Source: Methanonatronarchaeum sp. AMET-Sl (lineage in GTDB: Archaea > Halobacteriota > Methanonatronarchaeia > Methanonatronarchaeales > Methanonatronarchaeaceae). From it: a stretch of 64,000 nt of DNA. The stretch covers positions 486,001 to 550,000 of the forward strand of contig NZ_CP122958.1 of NCBI RefSeq assembly GCF_029854155.1. Reading direction: 5' to 3'. Below, piece by piece: positions 31,855 to 47,636 of the stretch (position 1 is the first letter of the stretch; the number at the start of each line of letters is the position of its first letter). The notes beneath the pieces were generated by a model. It saw only the letters and a list, made by a program, of their open reading frames with translations. It did not search any database and had not been told where the DNA came from. The position numbers were made by a program, and so were the translations under genes.

Positions 31855-31878
31855 ATACAGTAAAAGAGGGACCCACAG

Positions 31879-32706
31879 ATGGAGCTAATAACGCTTGAGA
31901 TTGAAAGCCGTTTCGGATCTTTTACAAAACCAACCTCAACAACAGGCGGGCTATTAACCTACAAAATACCTCCAAAACCAACAATAAAAGGAATAATAGG
32001 AGCCATATCAGGATTCAGCTTTAAAGAAACCCATAAATACTTTAAAAACTTAAAAGTTGGAGTTAAACCTATTTCAGAGATAAAAACTAAAACAACCACA
32101 TTCAACAGCCATTATGGAAACCCAAGGGGCCGAATGGTAAACATCAAACAAGAAGTATTGATCGAACCACATTACCAAATATTCATAGATTTCTCAAAAA
32201 TAAGAAAAAATGAAAAAGCTATCAAAAAAATAACCAAAAACTTCAAAGAAACATTTAATAGCCCCCCCAATTCACTCTATGAAGCAATCAACAAGATATG
32301 CCAAGCTAAAAAGACATACTACTTTCCATATATGGGTAGAAACAACTTTCCTTTAGAATTTAACTCACTCAATATAGACCTCGAAAGGATAGATAAACCA
32401 ATCAATGAAGAAATGAAAACAAACTCAGTAATACCAAAAGAAATCTGCAGTGACTTTAGAATTCAAGAAATACAAAAAGAAACAGGGGATTTCGGGCTTA
32501 ATCTCTCCCTTCCCCAAAACCTAAAGATACATATATTAAAAGACCTGCCGATCGACCAAAAAATCAATAGAGAATATAGTGAACTAAAAGATTTCATATT
32601 AGCTCCACCCTCAGAAAACATAGAACTAAACATCAAACCAAAACAACCACAAAAACGATATAACTTTCTCAAAACACCTAAAAACAAGCTAATAACCCTA
32701 TATTAA
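31879..32706 (+). CDS. cas5: Cas5 (type I-B)
   Basis: Holds the 5' handle of crRNA. The 275-aa sequence opens with the Cas5 signature [20 protein letters not shown] and [15 protein letters not shown] (~35-49). The C-terminal part is shorter on motifs. ATG 31879 is preceded by AGAGGGA. Next gene is cas3 after 10 nt. Confidence 0.9.
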   Translation: MELITLEIESRFGSFTKPTSTTGGLLTYKIPPKPTIKGIIGAISGFSFKETHKYFKNLKVGVKPISEIKTKTTTFNSHYGNPRGRMVNIKQEVLIEPHYQIFIDFSKIRKNEKAIKKITKNFKETFNSPPNSLYEAINKICQAKKTYYFPYMGRNNFPLEFNSLNIDLERIDKPINEEMKTNSVIPKEICSDFRIQEIQKETGDFGLNLSLPQNLKIHILKDLPIDQKINREYSELKDFILAPPSENIELNIKPKQPQKRYNFLKTPKNKLITLY

Positions 32707-32716
32707 AACCACTAAA

Positions 32717-35359
<2,643 letters not shown>

Positions 35360-35477
35360 AAACCCAACAAAACCACATCCACAAAGCTCAAAAAATTAAA
35401 AAACCAGTTCAACCACATTTTTTTATAATAAGGAAAAAATATTTTTAATCTATTTTATAAACTTTACTTAAAGATAA

Positions 35478-35996
35478 ATGAATTATAGAAACTTTAACAA
35501 TAGAGTTACTGGTGTAGAGGTTGGATATTATTTTATTTGCCATACCAAACTCTGGCTTTTCCACCACAACATCCAAATGGAAAGAGAACATGAAAATGTG
35601 AAAATTGGCAAACAATTACATGAAGAAAGGTATCCAAGAGTCAAAAAGGAATTAAATATCAGAAACAAAATGAAACTAGATTTTATAGAAAGAGATGGCG
35701 AATTAATCGTTCATGAAATCAAAAAAAGCAATAAAATGGAGAAATCCCACTTTTTCCAGATGTATTTCTATCTAGACTACCTAGAAAAACATAACGTAGA
35801 GGCCACTGGAGAAATCCATTACCCCTTATTAAACAAGAAAAAGTCAATCAAACTTGATGAGAACAAAAAAACGAAACTACATAAAACTATCAACAAAATT
35901 AAAAAGATTGTTTCTGAGAAATTTCCAAACCCAGAAAGAAAAAATATTTGTAAAAAATGTGCATATGAAGAATTCTGCTTCGGAACAGAAACATAA
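35478..35996 (+). CDS. cas4: Cas4 exonuclease (type I-B adaptation module)
   Basis: 172-aa RecB-like nuclease. Motifs: N-terminal cysteine in [11 protein letters not shown] (~25), acidic MKLDFIER (~73), VHEIKKS (~84) and C-terminal trio [10 protein letters not shown] (~158-167) for the Fe-S cluster. The 118-bp gap after cas3 holds a T-rich stretch and TATA-like ATTTTATAAAC, so cas4-cas1-cas2 may have their own promoter. cas1 starts 10 nt after its stop. Confidence 0.9.
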   Translation: MNYRNFNNRVTGVEVGYYFICHTKLWLFHHNIQMEREHENVKIGKQLHEERYPRVKKELNIRNKMKLDFIERDGELIVHEIKKSNKMEKSHFFQMYFYLDYLEKHNVEATGEIHYPLLNKKKSIKLDENKKTKLHKTINKIKKIVSEKFPNPERKNICKKCAYEEFCFGTET

Positions 35997-36005
35997 AGAT
36001 CCAAC

Positions 36006-36988
36006 ATGAACAAAAATGACTATTACATAACACAAGATGGCAAACTAAAGAGAAAAGAAAACACAATCTACTTCACAAACGAAAACACAAATAGAGCGAT
36101 TCCAATCCACAAAATATACAGTATATATGCCTACGGCTCAATAACAATGACCTCAGGAGCAATAAAATACCTAGGGAAAAAAGGAGTACCAGTACATTTC
36201 TTCGATTACTATGGATGGTACAAAAGCACATTTTACCCAAGAGAAACCCTTATTTCAGGAGACCTGATAGTTAAACAATCCGAACATTACCTAGACAAAG
36301 AAAAAAGAACCTACATAGCAAGAAAAATAGTAAAAGGATCAATCAAAAACATACTTAAAAACCTAAAATACTACTCTAAAAACCATAAAAACCTTAAAAA
36401 ACACATAAAAAACATAAAAAACCTCTTAAAACAACTAAAAGACAAAAACCAAATACCAGCAATAATGAGTGTAGAGGGAAAAACAAGAGAAAATTACTAC
36501 CAAGCCATAGACAAAATGATGGAAAAAGAATACCAGATTGGAACAAGAACCAAACAACCCCCAAACAACAGGATGAACACACTAATAAGCTTTGGAAACT
36601 CAAAACTCTACACAACAACACTATCCGAAATATACAACACACAACTACATCCCGCCATATCATACCTCCACAAACCCTTCAAAAGAAGATTTTCACTGTC
36701 ACTAGATATAAGCGAAATATTCAAACCAATACTAGTAGACAGAGTAATCTTCAAACTAATCAACAAAAACATGCTAAAAGACAAACACTTCGAAGGAAAA
36801 ATCGGAGACATGCTACTATCAGACCAAGGAACAAAACTCTTCCTGAAAGAATACGACAAAAGAATGGAAAGAACAATCCACCACAAAGGCCTCGACAAAA
36901 AAGTATCCTATAGACGATTAATCAGACTTGAACTATACAAACTCACAAAACACCTACTAGGAGCAAAAAAATACAAACCATTAATCAT

Positions 36989-36998
<10 letters not shown>
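36006..36998 (+). CDS. cas1: Cas1 integrase (type I-B)
   Basis: 330-aa integrase for array 2. N-terminal β-domain ([18 protein letters not shown]…), then the catalytic helical domain with [14 protein letters not shown] (conserved Glu, ~158), [20 protein letters not shown] (conserved His, ~220) and an acidic FKPILVDR. The coding strand is markedly A-rich. Its end overlaps the GTG start of cas2 by 10 nt. Confidence 0.94.
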
Positions 36999-37266
<268 letters not shown>

Positions 37267-37448
37267 AAAACTCGTGCTTCTTTAAATAAACACCACACAA
37301 ACAAAAAAACACGAAAAAACACAAAACACAAAACAAACAAAAATACAAATAAACACCACGCTAAAAACATCCCGTACCTCCACAAAACAACAAAGAACTA
37401 ATTAACCAACATCCACATATACCTCTAATTAACCCATCTCCAACCTTG
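37267..37448 (+). promoter_or_regulatory. Leader of CRISPR array 2
   Basis: 182-bp strongly A/C-rich stretch between cas2 and the first repeat, with repeated AAACACAAAACA-like tracts and an AATTAACC element near its 3' end. Next to cas2 and upstream of the perfect repeats; repeat variants occur only at the opposite end. Confidence 0.75.
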
Positions 37449-40400
37449 GTTTAAATCAGACCTTAGAGGGATTGAAATAGCAGGAAAAACAAACCAATAC
37501 ATAATCCAAAAACACGTTTAAATCAGACCTTAGAGGGATTGAAATCCAACAACAAACAGAAAGAAGACGATAAAATAGTTGGTTTAAATCAGACCTTAGA
37601 GGGATTGAAATATGGATAAAGTAACAGACAAAGAAATGCCGATGGATAGTTTAAATCAGACCTTAGAGGGATTGAAATTAGATTTCGCCGACCACGAACG
37701 CGATTATAAAGCCGACGGTTTAAATCAGACCTTAGAGGGATTGAAATATCCCTAAAAACCTGAAGGAGGTGATTAATTATGGGTTTAAATCAGACCTTAG
37801 AGGGATTGAAATCTATGCTTGTCCCTATCTCTACAGCTATGTTTTCTTGTTTAAATCAGACCTTAGAGGGATTGAAATCATTCCTTGATAACCAGACTCC
37901 GTAAATGTCTGCTCCGTTTAAATCAGACCTTAGAGGGATTGAAATCTCCATAAATATATATGGTCATTTACAATTTCATAAGTTTAAATCAGACCTTAGA
38001 GGGATTGAAATTTTTTTGTTGTGTATGTCTTGAGTTTTCCTGTTATTGTTTAAATCAGACCTTAGAGGGATTGAAATACGAATTGGTTACACGAATCGGA
38101 AAAAGGAAAATGGGTTTAAATCAGACCTTAGAGGGATTGAAATGATCGCTTGAGCATTGAATAATGCGAAGAGTGTCAATAGTTTAAATCAGACCTTAGA
38201 GGGATTGAAATAGGTCATAGTCAGCTTCTACATCGTATTCAGCAAGGGTTTAAATCAGACCTTAGAGGGATTGAAATCAAGGAGAGGGAGACATGGATAG
38301 TGAAAGTAGTGGGGTTTAAATCAGACCTTAGAGGGATTGAAATAGAGTTACAAGAGACTATTAGTGTTTCGGGAACAGGGTTTAAATCAGACCTTAGAGG
38401 GATTGAAATAAAGTTGATAATAAAGCTATTGGTGAAGTGAAAAGTGGTTTAAATCAGACCTTAGAGGGATTGAAATAGCAGGAAAAACAAACCAATACAT
38501 AATCCAAAAACACGTTTAAATCAGACCTTAGAGGGATTGAAATCCAACAACAAACAGAAAGAAGACGATAAAATAGTTGGTTTAAATCAGACCTTAGAGG
38601 GATTGAAATAACGATAAATACCTACAACAAGACAACACAAGAGAGAGTTTAAATCAGACCTTAGAGGGATTGAAATGAGTTTATCTGTATATTCTCTCGC
38701 TCTCTCGAGTTCGTTTAAATCAGACCTTAGAGGGATTGAAATGGGTTAAGTTAGGTGACTTGGATCCTGGGCCGGTTCGTTTAAATCAGACCTTAGAGGG
38801 ATTGAAATATGGATAAAGTAACAGACAAAGAAATGCCGATGGATAGTTTAAATCAGACCTTAGAGGGATTGAAATTAGATTTCGCCGACCACGAACGCGA
38901 TTATAAAGCCGACGGTTTAAATCAGACCTTAGAGGGATTGAAATATCCCTAAAAACCTGAAGGAGGTGATTAATTATGGGTTTAAATCAGACCTTAGAGG
39001 GATTGAAATCTATGCTTGTCCCTATCTCTACAGCTATGTTTTCTTGTTTAAATCAGACCTTAGAGGGATTGAAATCATTCCTTGATAACCAGACTCCGTA
39101 AATGTCTGCTCCGTTTAAATCAGACCTTAGAGGGATTGAAATCTCCATAAATATATATGGTCATTTACAATTTCATAAGTTTAAATCAGACCTTAGAGGG
39201 ATTGAAATTATTCATAAAATGCCAATTCTCGACTTCCGAATCTACTATGTTTAAATCAGACCTTAGAGGGATTGAAATCCGTTTATCCAACAGAGGATAT
39301 GAAAGCTTTAATTGGTGTTTAAATCAGACCTTAGAGGGATTGAAATGGCTAATACGGCTGGCATGGTGAGTGATTGTGTCCGTGTTTAAATCAGACCTTA
39401 GAGGGATTGAAATGCGCCAAAAAACTACAAGAAGCACTTGAAAAACTAGGTTTAAATCAGACCTTAGAGGGATTGAAATAACGAGCTTGGGGGCATAATA
39501 GTTTGGAGAAAATCGTTTAAATCAGACCTTAGAGGGATTGAAATAACAAAGGCGAGGTCGTTGAATCATGGATTTTGAAGGTTTAAATCAGACCTTAGAG
39601 GGATTGAAATATAAACTGTAGGGTCGTGTTGAATAAAAATCTTAATTGTTTAAATCAGACCTTAGAGGGATTGAAATATGTAGTACCTAAAAATATTATT
39701 TAAAAATAAAAAAAGTTTAAATCAGACCTTAGAGGGATTGAAATTTATTTCATGACATATTAGATCGATTAGACGGGACAAGTTTAAATCAGACCTTAGA
39801 GGGATTGAAATGACTCTTTGCGCTAGCCCTTTCCTTGCTTCAGTTTCTAGTTTAAATCAGACCTTAGAGGGATTGAAATGCAGACAAACTGAACAAAGAA
39901 CGACCAAGAACATTAACGTTTAAATCAGACCTTAGAGGGATTGAAATAAGGAAAAGATGGGAGAGATGACAGTTAAAAACGGAGGGTTTAAATCAGACCT
40001 TAGAGGGATTGAAATGAATAATGTCGTTTGTTGGTTCGTATTCAGCGCCTATTGTTTAAATCAGACCTTAGAGGGATTGAAATATGTTATATACAGCGAT
40101 GTTAGGAGGCTAATAGAAATGGTTTAAATCAGACCTTAGAGGGATTGAAATAACACTAGATACAAATGAAGGGTATGGGTTGTATATAGTTTAAATCAGA
40201 CCTTAGAGGGATTGAAATAGTTTTTAGTTTCGGTTTGTGTTTCTATTTCTATTTTGTTTAAATCAGACCTTAGAGGGATTGAAATATTGAACTACTACAA
40301 TATAAGGAAAAGGTCAATGAAGGTTTAAATCAGACCTTAGAGGGATTGAAATGCTTGTATATAAGTTGATTAAGGCTAATGCGATGATGTTTAAATCAGA

Positions 40401-40887
40401 CCTTAGAGGGATTGAAATGTACTTAATCAGTTGGATCTGGGTATTTTGTTGGTTGTGTTTAAATCAGATCTTAGAGGGATTGAAATTAATGAACTAAACC
40501 AGCCTCACACTCCTTACAATCAGGTTTAAATCAGACCTTAGAGGGATTGAAATGAGAATGGAAGTAATACAACCCTGTGTGGACGTCATGTTTAAATCAG
40601 ACCTTAGAGGGATTGAAATAGTGATGGGGAAATGAATATTCCGGTTGACAGCGACAGTTTAAATCATACCTTAGAGGGATTGAAATGGTTGTTATATTGT
40701 GGAAGCCAAATCGAGCGTTTAGAGTTTAAATCATACCTTAGAGGGATTGAAATTGGTTGACGATGAAGTGAAAACAACTGTCTTGATCAATGTTTAAATC
40801 AGACCTTAGAGGGATTGAAATAAACCAAACCAGATACATTCGGAAGCAAACCAAACCATTTAAATCAGACCTTAGAGGGATTGAAAT
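37449..40887 (+). CRISPR. CRISPR array 2: 52 repeats of 30 nt, type I-B
   Basis: I count 52 repeats of 30 nt (GTTTAAATCAGACC … GGGATTGAAAT) from 37449-37478 to 40858-40887, with 51 spacers of ~35-40 nt. Variants are confined to the distal end: C to T at 40457, GAC to TAC in the repeats at 40657 and 40724, and a changed first base at 40858. Eight spacers (37479-37981) occur a second time at 38477-39178, where three extra spacers are inserted after the second one. Reading direction is plus, ending in the ATTGAAA handle. Confidence 0.99.
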
Positions 40888-40905
40888 ATACCTATTAAGC
40901 AGTTG

Positions 40906-41889
40906 TTATAGTTTTGTTAAATATATGTCGACATCAGTTCCTCCTAGTTCATTATCATGGATTTTTATGAACCATTGTAGTCTTTTATTATTTTTTGCGC
41001 TAGAGGTAGCCCTAATCCATGTCTACTGGGTTTTGTGGTATATTCTTTTTGAAATATCTTTTCTTTATGTTTTATTCCATCGCCATCGTCTGATATAACC
41101 AACTTAATCTTTACAAGATCTCCATTTAACTTAATCATTATTTTGTTTGCATCCTCATGGGTTATGGCGTTATCAATGATTTCAAGAATTATCACTCCAA
41201 TTAAGAATTCCGCCCTTATCTCAGTATTGCCTTTGGTTTTATCTTCAAAAAATATCTCTATATTTATACCTGGTTTTTTCTTCAACAATACCTCTTATTT
41301 TCCTTCTTAATTCATCTAGAGACATATTATAGGTTTTATATTGATCTTTGAGATGTAGCCGGATTTTATCCGACAGATCGAATAAATCGCTCATATTTTT
41401 TAACACTTTATCGATACGTTTCTTACTACCTTGATTAACCTCCTCCTTTAAAAGCGATAGTTGCCCTAATATCACCTGAGATTTATTCTTAAAATCATGT
41501 GTCAAAGTCAACTCCAACAACCGATTCTTATCTCTTTACCGAAGAACCTGTACATAAAAATACCCAATAAATAACCCCAGTAACGCACCTGCAGACGCAT
41601 TATTAATAATAGCAATAAAAGGCTCATGCAACACACCACCACGAACAACAATATACAATAAATTAACCAAAGTCATCAAGACAACTAACACTAAAACAAC
41701 AAAAGTAAAAATAAAAATCCTAAAACAATACTCACCAGAAAAATGCCTATGTAAAAACCAACCCATATAAATAATAACAACAGGAAAAACAAGAGGAAAA
41801 AAAGCCAAAAATAACTCAAAAAACCCCCAGTATATCAATTTAATATATAACGGGAAAAAAGATGAATGAAATTTAAACAACCTTTTCAT
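40906..41889 (-). pseudogene. Membrane histidine kinase pseudogene (in-frame stop plus two frameshifts)
   Basis: From ATG 41889 the minus strand encodes four hydrophobic segments over 117 aa, stops at a TAA (41536), and continues in the same frame into a kinase dimerisation helix (LTLTHDFKNKSQVILGQ, phospho-His). At an A6 run near 41287 the frame shifts to the ATPase domain (EIIDNAITHEDANKI, SDDGDGIKHKEKIF, GLGLPLAQKI). A second shift near 40965 is needed to reach the usual end (IKIHDNELGGTDVDIYLTKL, TAA at 40906). All domains are present in order, so the gene decayed recently. It abuts the distal end of array 2. Confidence 0.85.
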
Positions 41890-41964
41890 CTATGTTATTT
41901 AGCCTAAGAAAACAGAAAACCTACCCAAAATAAATAAAACAAAAGAACTTGGAGGATGTAGTGC

Positions 41965-42234
41965 CTAAAAAATACCCTTAAATAAATCCAGATAAATTCT
42001 TATCCAAAAACAGAGAAAAACATAGACCAAATAAACACAGAAAAAAATGCTAATTGACTCAGTTTTATCATTACCCTCCATAGGACTATCCGAAGACAAA
42101 CTAAGACAAATGCCACTACAACTAAACTCATCATTAAAAACCTTTCCTATCAAAACTAGAAGTAGAAACATTAGCTCGAAAGAACCATAAACCAGATAGA
42201 AACACCAATACCTTTTAAAATAAAATCGAAACAA
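41965..42234 (-). CDS. Doubtful 89-aa hydrophobic ORF
   Basis: Aromatic-rich with two hydrophobic stretches (~9-30 and ~60-84), separated by a Ser/Asp loop. No ribosome site or family is visible, and its 3' part contains the direct repeat at 42000-42028. It may be a remnant of a membrane sensor like the neighbouring kinase relic, or not a gene. Confidence 0.25.
   Translation of the reverse strand: MFRFYFKRYWCFYLVYGSFELMFLLLVLIGKVFNDEFSCSGICLSLSSDSPMEGNDKTESISIFFCVYLVYVFLCFWIRIYLDLFKGIF
42000..42028. repeat. Direct repeat right of type I-B locus
   Basis: Second copy of the 27844-27875 sequence, same orientation, differing by 3 nt in the A tract. It lies beyond the kinase relic that follows array 2. 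Confidence 0.6.
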
Positions 42235-42240
42235 ACCTAC

Positions 42241-42556
42241 ATTATAGATTTTGGATTCGTAATAAAATCATATACTCCAGAAACTGTCTTATGGCAATTA
42301 GATATGGAAACTACTGTATAAAAAATGAAGACAACGTGGGGATATTTTTATTAGGAAGAGGGTTGGAAGCGGGAATACTAGATGCTGGGAAGTTTAAAGT
42401 TACCGAAGAAATCGAAAAATTTCACAAAAATGATGTAGAGATATATGTCTGCGGAAAATGCATGGAAATAAAAAAAAGCAGTGAGACTGCTCAGTCTCAA
42501 CAATGGTAGACCTCCACAAAATATTCAAACAAAACGACCGAGTACTAACTTTCTAA
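42241..42556 (+). pseudogene. DsrE-like protein, broken by frameshifts
   Basis: Three frames together rebuild a DsrE/DsrF-type sulfur-relay protein: GFVIKSYTPETV (42250s), then AIRYGNYC…VGIFLLGRGLEAG…EIYVCGKCMEI (42294-42470), then CSVSTMVDLHKIFKQNDRVLTF (ending 42556). The central piece has the conserved Cys pair (CGKC). Frame changes fall near 42290 and after the A8 run at ~42471, and no ATG precedes the first piece. An ATG at 42291 opens the middle frame, but that 72-aa product would lack the first strand and the proper end. Confidence 0.75.
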
Positions 42557-42594
42557 AAAAAGAATTTATTAAAAAAAGAATTATCACTCCTTAT

Positions 42595-42774
42595 TCATTT
42601 TTCAATCGTGACACTATCATTATTTCCAACCTTTAACTCAATCTTCTCAACTCCAGCATTATTCTTTTCAAGAATAACTTCACTTGCAAGCTCCAGAATC
42701 TCTTCCTCAGTAATATCTTTATCCTGAACTAGATGACTCACAACACTCTTCAAAGTATATTTAGTTACAACCAT
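42595..42774 (-). CDS. 59-aa small protein, unknown
   Basis: Reads MVVTKYTLKSVVSHLVQDKD, then ITEEEILELASEVILEKNNA and a short β-like tail (KIELKVGNNDSVTIEK). The helix-strand pattern suggests a compact domain. I chose ATG 42774; the frame is open to 42798. AT-rich sequence follows upstream (42775-43388, ~600 bp), with many TATA-like motifs and no other gene. Confidence 0.45.
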   Translation of the reverse strand: MVVTKYTLKSVVSHLVQDKDITEEEILELASEVILEKNNAGVEKIELKVGNNDSVTIEK

Positions 42775-43388
42775 ACATACCCAATAAGAACAATTCAACT
42801 TAAAAAACTTTTTAGAACAAACTTAATTAAATAAAAATTTAAAACAAAATATATAAATTAGAAACTTAAGTAAACTTTATTATAATTAAATCTCTTATTT
42901 TCATTGAATGATTAAGGTTGTTTTAGAAAAGGAATTAAATGTTAAGTGGGTTGGAAAACATATTTCTAATAATTATTTAATATAAAAAAATTACATCAAA
43001 TGGGTAAAACACAATCGATTTTTTGGGCCTATAGTTTTTAGTTGAATTTTTTGATTCAGGGAGGAAAGCCATTTTTAATTAAGTATTAACTAAGAGTATC
43101 AATATAACAAACTATCTATTTTTGGTATACTAAACTATATAAAACAATGTCTTAGAAAACCTCCAGCTATATAAAAATATTTTCAATAGTATCTTATACA
43201 TCTAGCCAGTATAATATTAAAGATTTTTATATAACCGATTTATATCGAATTATATTTAGTATATAGTTCTTATATAAATTATTATGCTTTAAAATCATTT
43301 TTATATTATTTTTTTGTGTTTTAATTTATTTAAAATCGCTAACCTAATAAGTAAAGCTAGTATACTATATATTAGAGGTGGAAGTAAT

Positions 43389-43550
43389 ATGGCAAAAACA
43401 ACTCAAACCTATGAAATAGTAAGGTCAAAAGAACAACCCACGAAAATAATAGGCTGGCTCACTTCAGGGACATACATCGGAGCTTATGCGCTAATAATTC
43501 TTGCATACACCTTAACACTAATAATGACATTATCCCTCTTCATAGCCTAA
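43389..43550 (+). CDS. 53-aa single-pass membrane protein, paralogue A
   Basis: MAKTTQTYEIVRSKEQPTKI precedes GWLTSGTYIGAYALIILAYT and a hydrophobic C-terminus: a short cytosolic head and one or two tightly packed membrane helices. Start ATG 43389 has AGGTGG 8 nt upstream; the open frame further upstream is not used. It shares 35 of 53 residues with the protein at 47146-47307, and the two are the same length. The upstream ~250 bp are extremely AT-rich with many TATA motifs, suggesting strong expression. Family not recognised. Confidence 0.7.
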   Translation: MAKTTQTYEIVRSKEQPTKIIGWLTSGTYIGAYALIILAYTLTLIMTLSLFIA

Positions 43551-43807
43551 AAAAGAAGGATAATAAACAAGTAAAAGAAAGCTAGAATTGGTTTGTAAGT
43601 TAGTCCACAAGACGATACTATAGATATCTCTTTGTATATTAAACGAAACGATATCTAAAGTATTGTCAATTCAAATAAAAAAGAGCGGATAATGGCATTG
43701 CGTTGGGTTGTATGTTTTTTATCCAGATATCTGTTTTAGGTTAAGTTTTCTCTGCGAGACAGGTGTGGATCTTTAATTATCCATCGATTTTTTTTATTCA
43801 TGTTTTT

Positions 43808-44788
43808 TTATGTAGTTTTGTTTTTTTGGTTTTTGATTTTAGGGTTTAGTTGGCTTGCTATCGATAGAGTTGGTAGTTCTATTAGAGGGGCTATGACTAG
43901 CACTAGGTATATTAGGGGGTTGTCTGGGAAGACTGAGTATGCTATTGCTAAGGCCAGTGGGGAGTTTCTTGCCATTATTGTGAATGTTAAGCAGGTTGAT
44001 TTTTCGTACGACCATCCTCCTTTCAGATAAAAGAAGTTTCCTAAGAAGAAATTTATCAATAGAAATAGGAATATGGGTGATACCACATATACCATTATGT
44101 TGATTTCTCTGACCAAGACTGTTCCTTGATAAGCGAATATACTGGTTATAGCTAGTAATAGAAATCCGAATTCGAAGAACCCTAGTTTTGGACGTAGTTT
44201 TTCGTTGAACCAGTTCAGGCTTAACTTCGATTTTATTGTTTTTCTTGAGGTTATAGCTATGATAAAGGGAATAAGTAATACGATTATGATGGAATTGAAT
44301 AAATCTATATAATTAATATCTATTGTTATTCCTGCGAAGATTATGAGGTATATGGGTAGAAGTAACAACTGTAGTACTAGGTTCCATGGTAGTAAAGCCG
44401 TGCAAGATGCTACATCTCCTTTGGCAAGAGATGTGAATACGAGGTACCAATCTGTACATGGGGTAACCATCAACAAAATAAAGCCAAGTAATAATTCAGG
44501 TTGGTTAGATAGGAAGATGCTGCCGATTAAAAAAGCAAGGATTGGGTTCCAAATAAAATTGAATAACAAGGCTGACCCAGTAAATCTAAGGCCCTTAAAA
44601 GCATCACCAAAATCCTTTAAAGGAACCTGTAAAAAAACAATGTATAACATTAAAATAAGAAATGGCATGATTAAATAGCCAGATAACTCCCTAACCAAAG
44701 TATTTAAACCCAAAAAATAGCCTATAACTATTGAAAAAAAGATAAGTAACGGTCTAGACCAACTTGACAAACAAAAACACCCTTTCAA
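43808..44788 (-). CDS. ACR3/SBF-family transporter (arsenite or anion efflux type)
   Basis: 326-aa integral membrane protein with about ten hydrophobic segments. The motif [19 protein letters not shown] (~107-125) with its conserved Cys is typical of ACR3-like members of the bile acid:sodium symporter superfamily, as is the later [14 protein letters not shown] (~270-283). ACR3 proteins export arsenite, but no ArsR or ArsC gene is nearby, so the substrate is open. A long intergenic stretch with TATA-like ATTAAAATTATTG lies between it and the thermosome gene. Confidence 0.8.
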   Translation of the reverse strand: MKGCFCLSSWSRPLLIFFSIVIGYFLGLNTLVRELSGYLIMPFLILMLYIVFLQVPLKDFGDAFKGLRFTGSALLFNFIWNPILAFLIGSIFLSNQPELLLGFILLMVTPCTDWYLVFTSLAKGDVASCTALLPWNLVLQLLLLPIYLIIFAGITIDINYIDLFNSIIIVLLIPFIIAITSRKTIKSKLSLNWFNEKLRPKLGFFEFGFLLLAITSIFAYQGTVLVREINIMVYVVSPIFLFLLINFFLGNFFYLKGGWSYEKSTCLTFTIMARNSPLALAIAYSVFPDNPLIYLVLVIAPLIELPTLSIASQLNPKIKNQKNKTT

Positions 44789-44960
44789 GAAGATTCAAGC
44801 TGGTTCATAAAATATCTGTCGTCTTTTTAAATTTAATAACATCACAGTAGATATAGCTACATTAATATCCTGATTTCTTTATATCAGATGATTCAATTAG
44901 TAGTTTATATTTTAATTAAAATTATTGTATAACTCTTTCAATTAGGTGTTTTTGAGTTTT

Positions 44961-45008
44961 GTATAAAAAGAGAAAAAAAAGGGGGGTTATTGGGTCCGGT
45001 GTGGACCG
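44961..45008 (-). terminator. Terminator of the thermosome gene
   Basis: On the minus strand, a GGTCC/GGACC hairpin (44993-45007, 5-nt loop) is followed by a C6 and then a T8 and further T run (44985 down to 44966). It sits 32 bp past the thermosome stop. Confidence 0.7.
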
Positions 45009-45039
45009 TTTTTATCTGTTGTTTTTTGGGTTTTGGGTT

Positions 45040-46719
<1,680 letters not shown>

Positions 46720-46730
46720 ATTTTATCCCC

Positions 46731-46750
46731 CTATGCACTGCTGTGCATAG
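46731..46750. promoter_or_regulatory. Perfect inverted repeat in thermosome leader
   Basis: CTATGCAC and GTGCATAG flank a TGCT loop, 11 bp upstream of the thermosome ATG. A minus-strand TATA box (TTTTTATAG, ~46793-46801) lies ~45 bp further up, so the repeat would be in the transcript. It could act as an operator or as an RNA hairpin near the ribosome site. Confidence 0.55.
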
Positions 46751-46768
46751 AGATAATCAAGTAGAATC

Positions 46769-46800
<32 letters not shown>

Positions 46801-47145
46801 GGTTACGGTTATTGGTTGCTTTAGGTGGTCAAACTAAAAACCCCACCAACCTACCAAAACAAGCGATAAAATAACTAAAACTGATCAAAAAACCTCAATA
46901 AAAGTAATAAATTACAGCATTGGCAAGGAAAAATCCCCAGGCTTTAGCCATAAAATTAATACCATTAATTAACCCCTCCCTAAAGATAAAGAGGTTTTAA
47001 GACCTGTTTTAGGATAAAAAAATTTCAATCTATCTTGAATTATTTTTTGGTTGTTAATATAATAACTTCAAAAGTTAAAAAAACACCGTTAAATTAATAT
47101 ATATGGTTAATGTAAATTTTTAACTGAGGGGTGGAGGGAATAAAA

Positions 47146-47307
47146 ATGACAAAAACAACCGACACCCATGAAGTAGTAAAATCAAAAGAATACCCAACAG
47201 AACTCGTAGGATGGCTCGCATCCGGCACATACATGGGAGCATACGCATTAATACTCCTAGCCTACACAATAACAATAATACTAACACTATACACCTTCAT
47301 GGCCTAA
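47146..47307 (+). CDS. 53-aa single-pass membrane protein, paralogue B
   Basis: MTKTTDTHEVVKSKEYPTEL, then GWLASGTYMGAYALILLAYT: same design and length as the protein at 43389-43550, 35 of 53 positions identical and most others conservative. Strong ribosome site GGTGGAGGG before ATG 47146. It stands alone between the thermosome and a terminator shared with the GCS2 gene. The ~315 bp upstream (46831-47145) contain TATA-like ATATATATGG and no other gene. Not recognised as a known family. Confidence 0.7.
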   Translation: MTKTTDTHEVVKSKEYPTELVGWLASGTYMGAYALILLAYTITIILTLYTFMA

Positions 47308-47492
47308 AAAAATAAATAAAAATCAAACCAAGTAAACCACTTAAACAAAGATAGGTTACTTGCTAAACCATGAACCATTAAATCATGATTAAAAAGAATT
47401 CAAGTAAATAAAACCCTAATCCACAAAACTACAAACCCACCCCTCACAACAACCAACAACAATTCCAAAAAACAAAACAGAGAACAATAGAT

Positions 47493-47531
47493 GGGTAGAG
47501 ACCCCATCTCTACCCAAAAAAATATTTTTTT
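47493..47531. terminator. Bidirectional terminator between 53-aa gene and GCS2 gene
   Basis: Perfect 9-bp stem GGGTAGAGA / TCTCTACCC with a 5-nt loop (47493-47515), flanked by A7 then T8. It lies between two convergent genes. Confidence 0.75.
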
Positions 47532-47636
47532 AATCTATTTTTATTCTAGAAACAAACAAGGTTTTTAGGGAGAAAACCCCGAAAAGATTATTGGTTTTAT
47601 CAAAAAATAGGTTATATACCAGGGAGATATGGTTGT

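Noticed and set aside
41956..41990. Partial match of an array 2 spacer (39678-39714) to the window itself (ATGTAGTRCCTAAAAA)
   Set aside because: Only ~15 of the first 16 bases agree and the rest is AT-rich drift, so it is not evidence of self-targeting.
42470..42500. TGA in the last frame of the DsrE-like relic as possible selenocysteine
   Set aside because: Other frameshifts are needed in the same gene, so the TGA is better explained by decay; no SECIS-like structure was seen.
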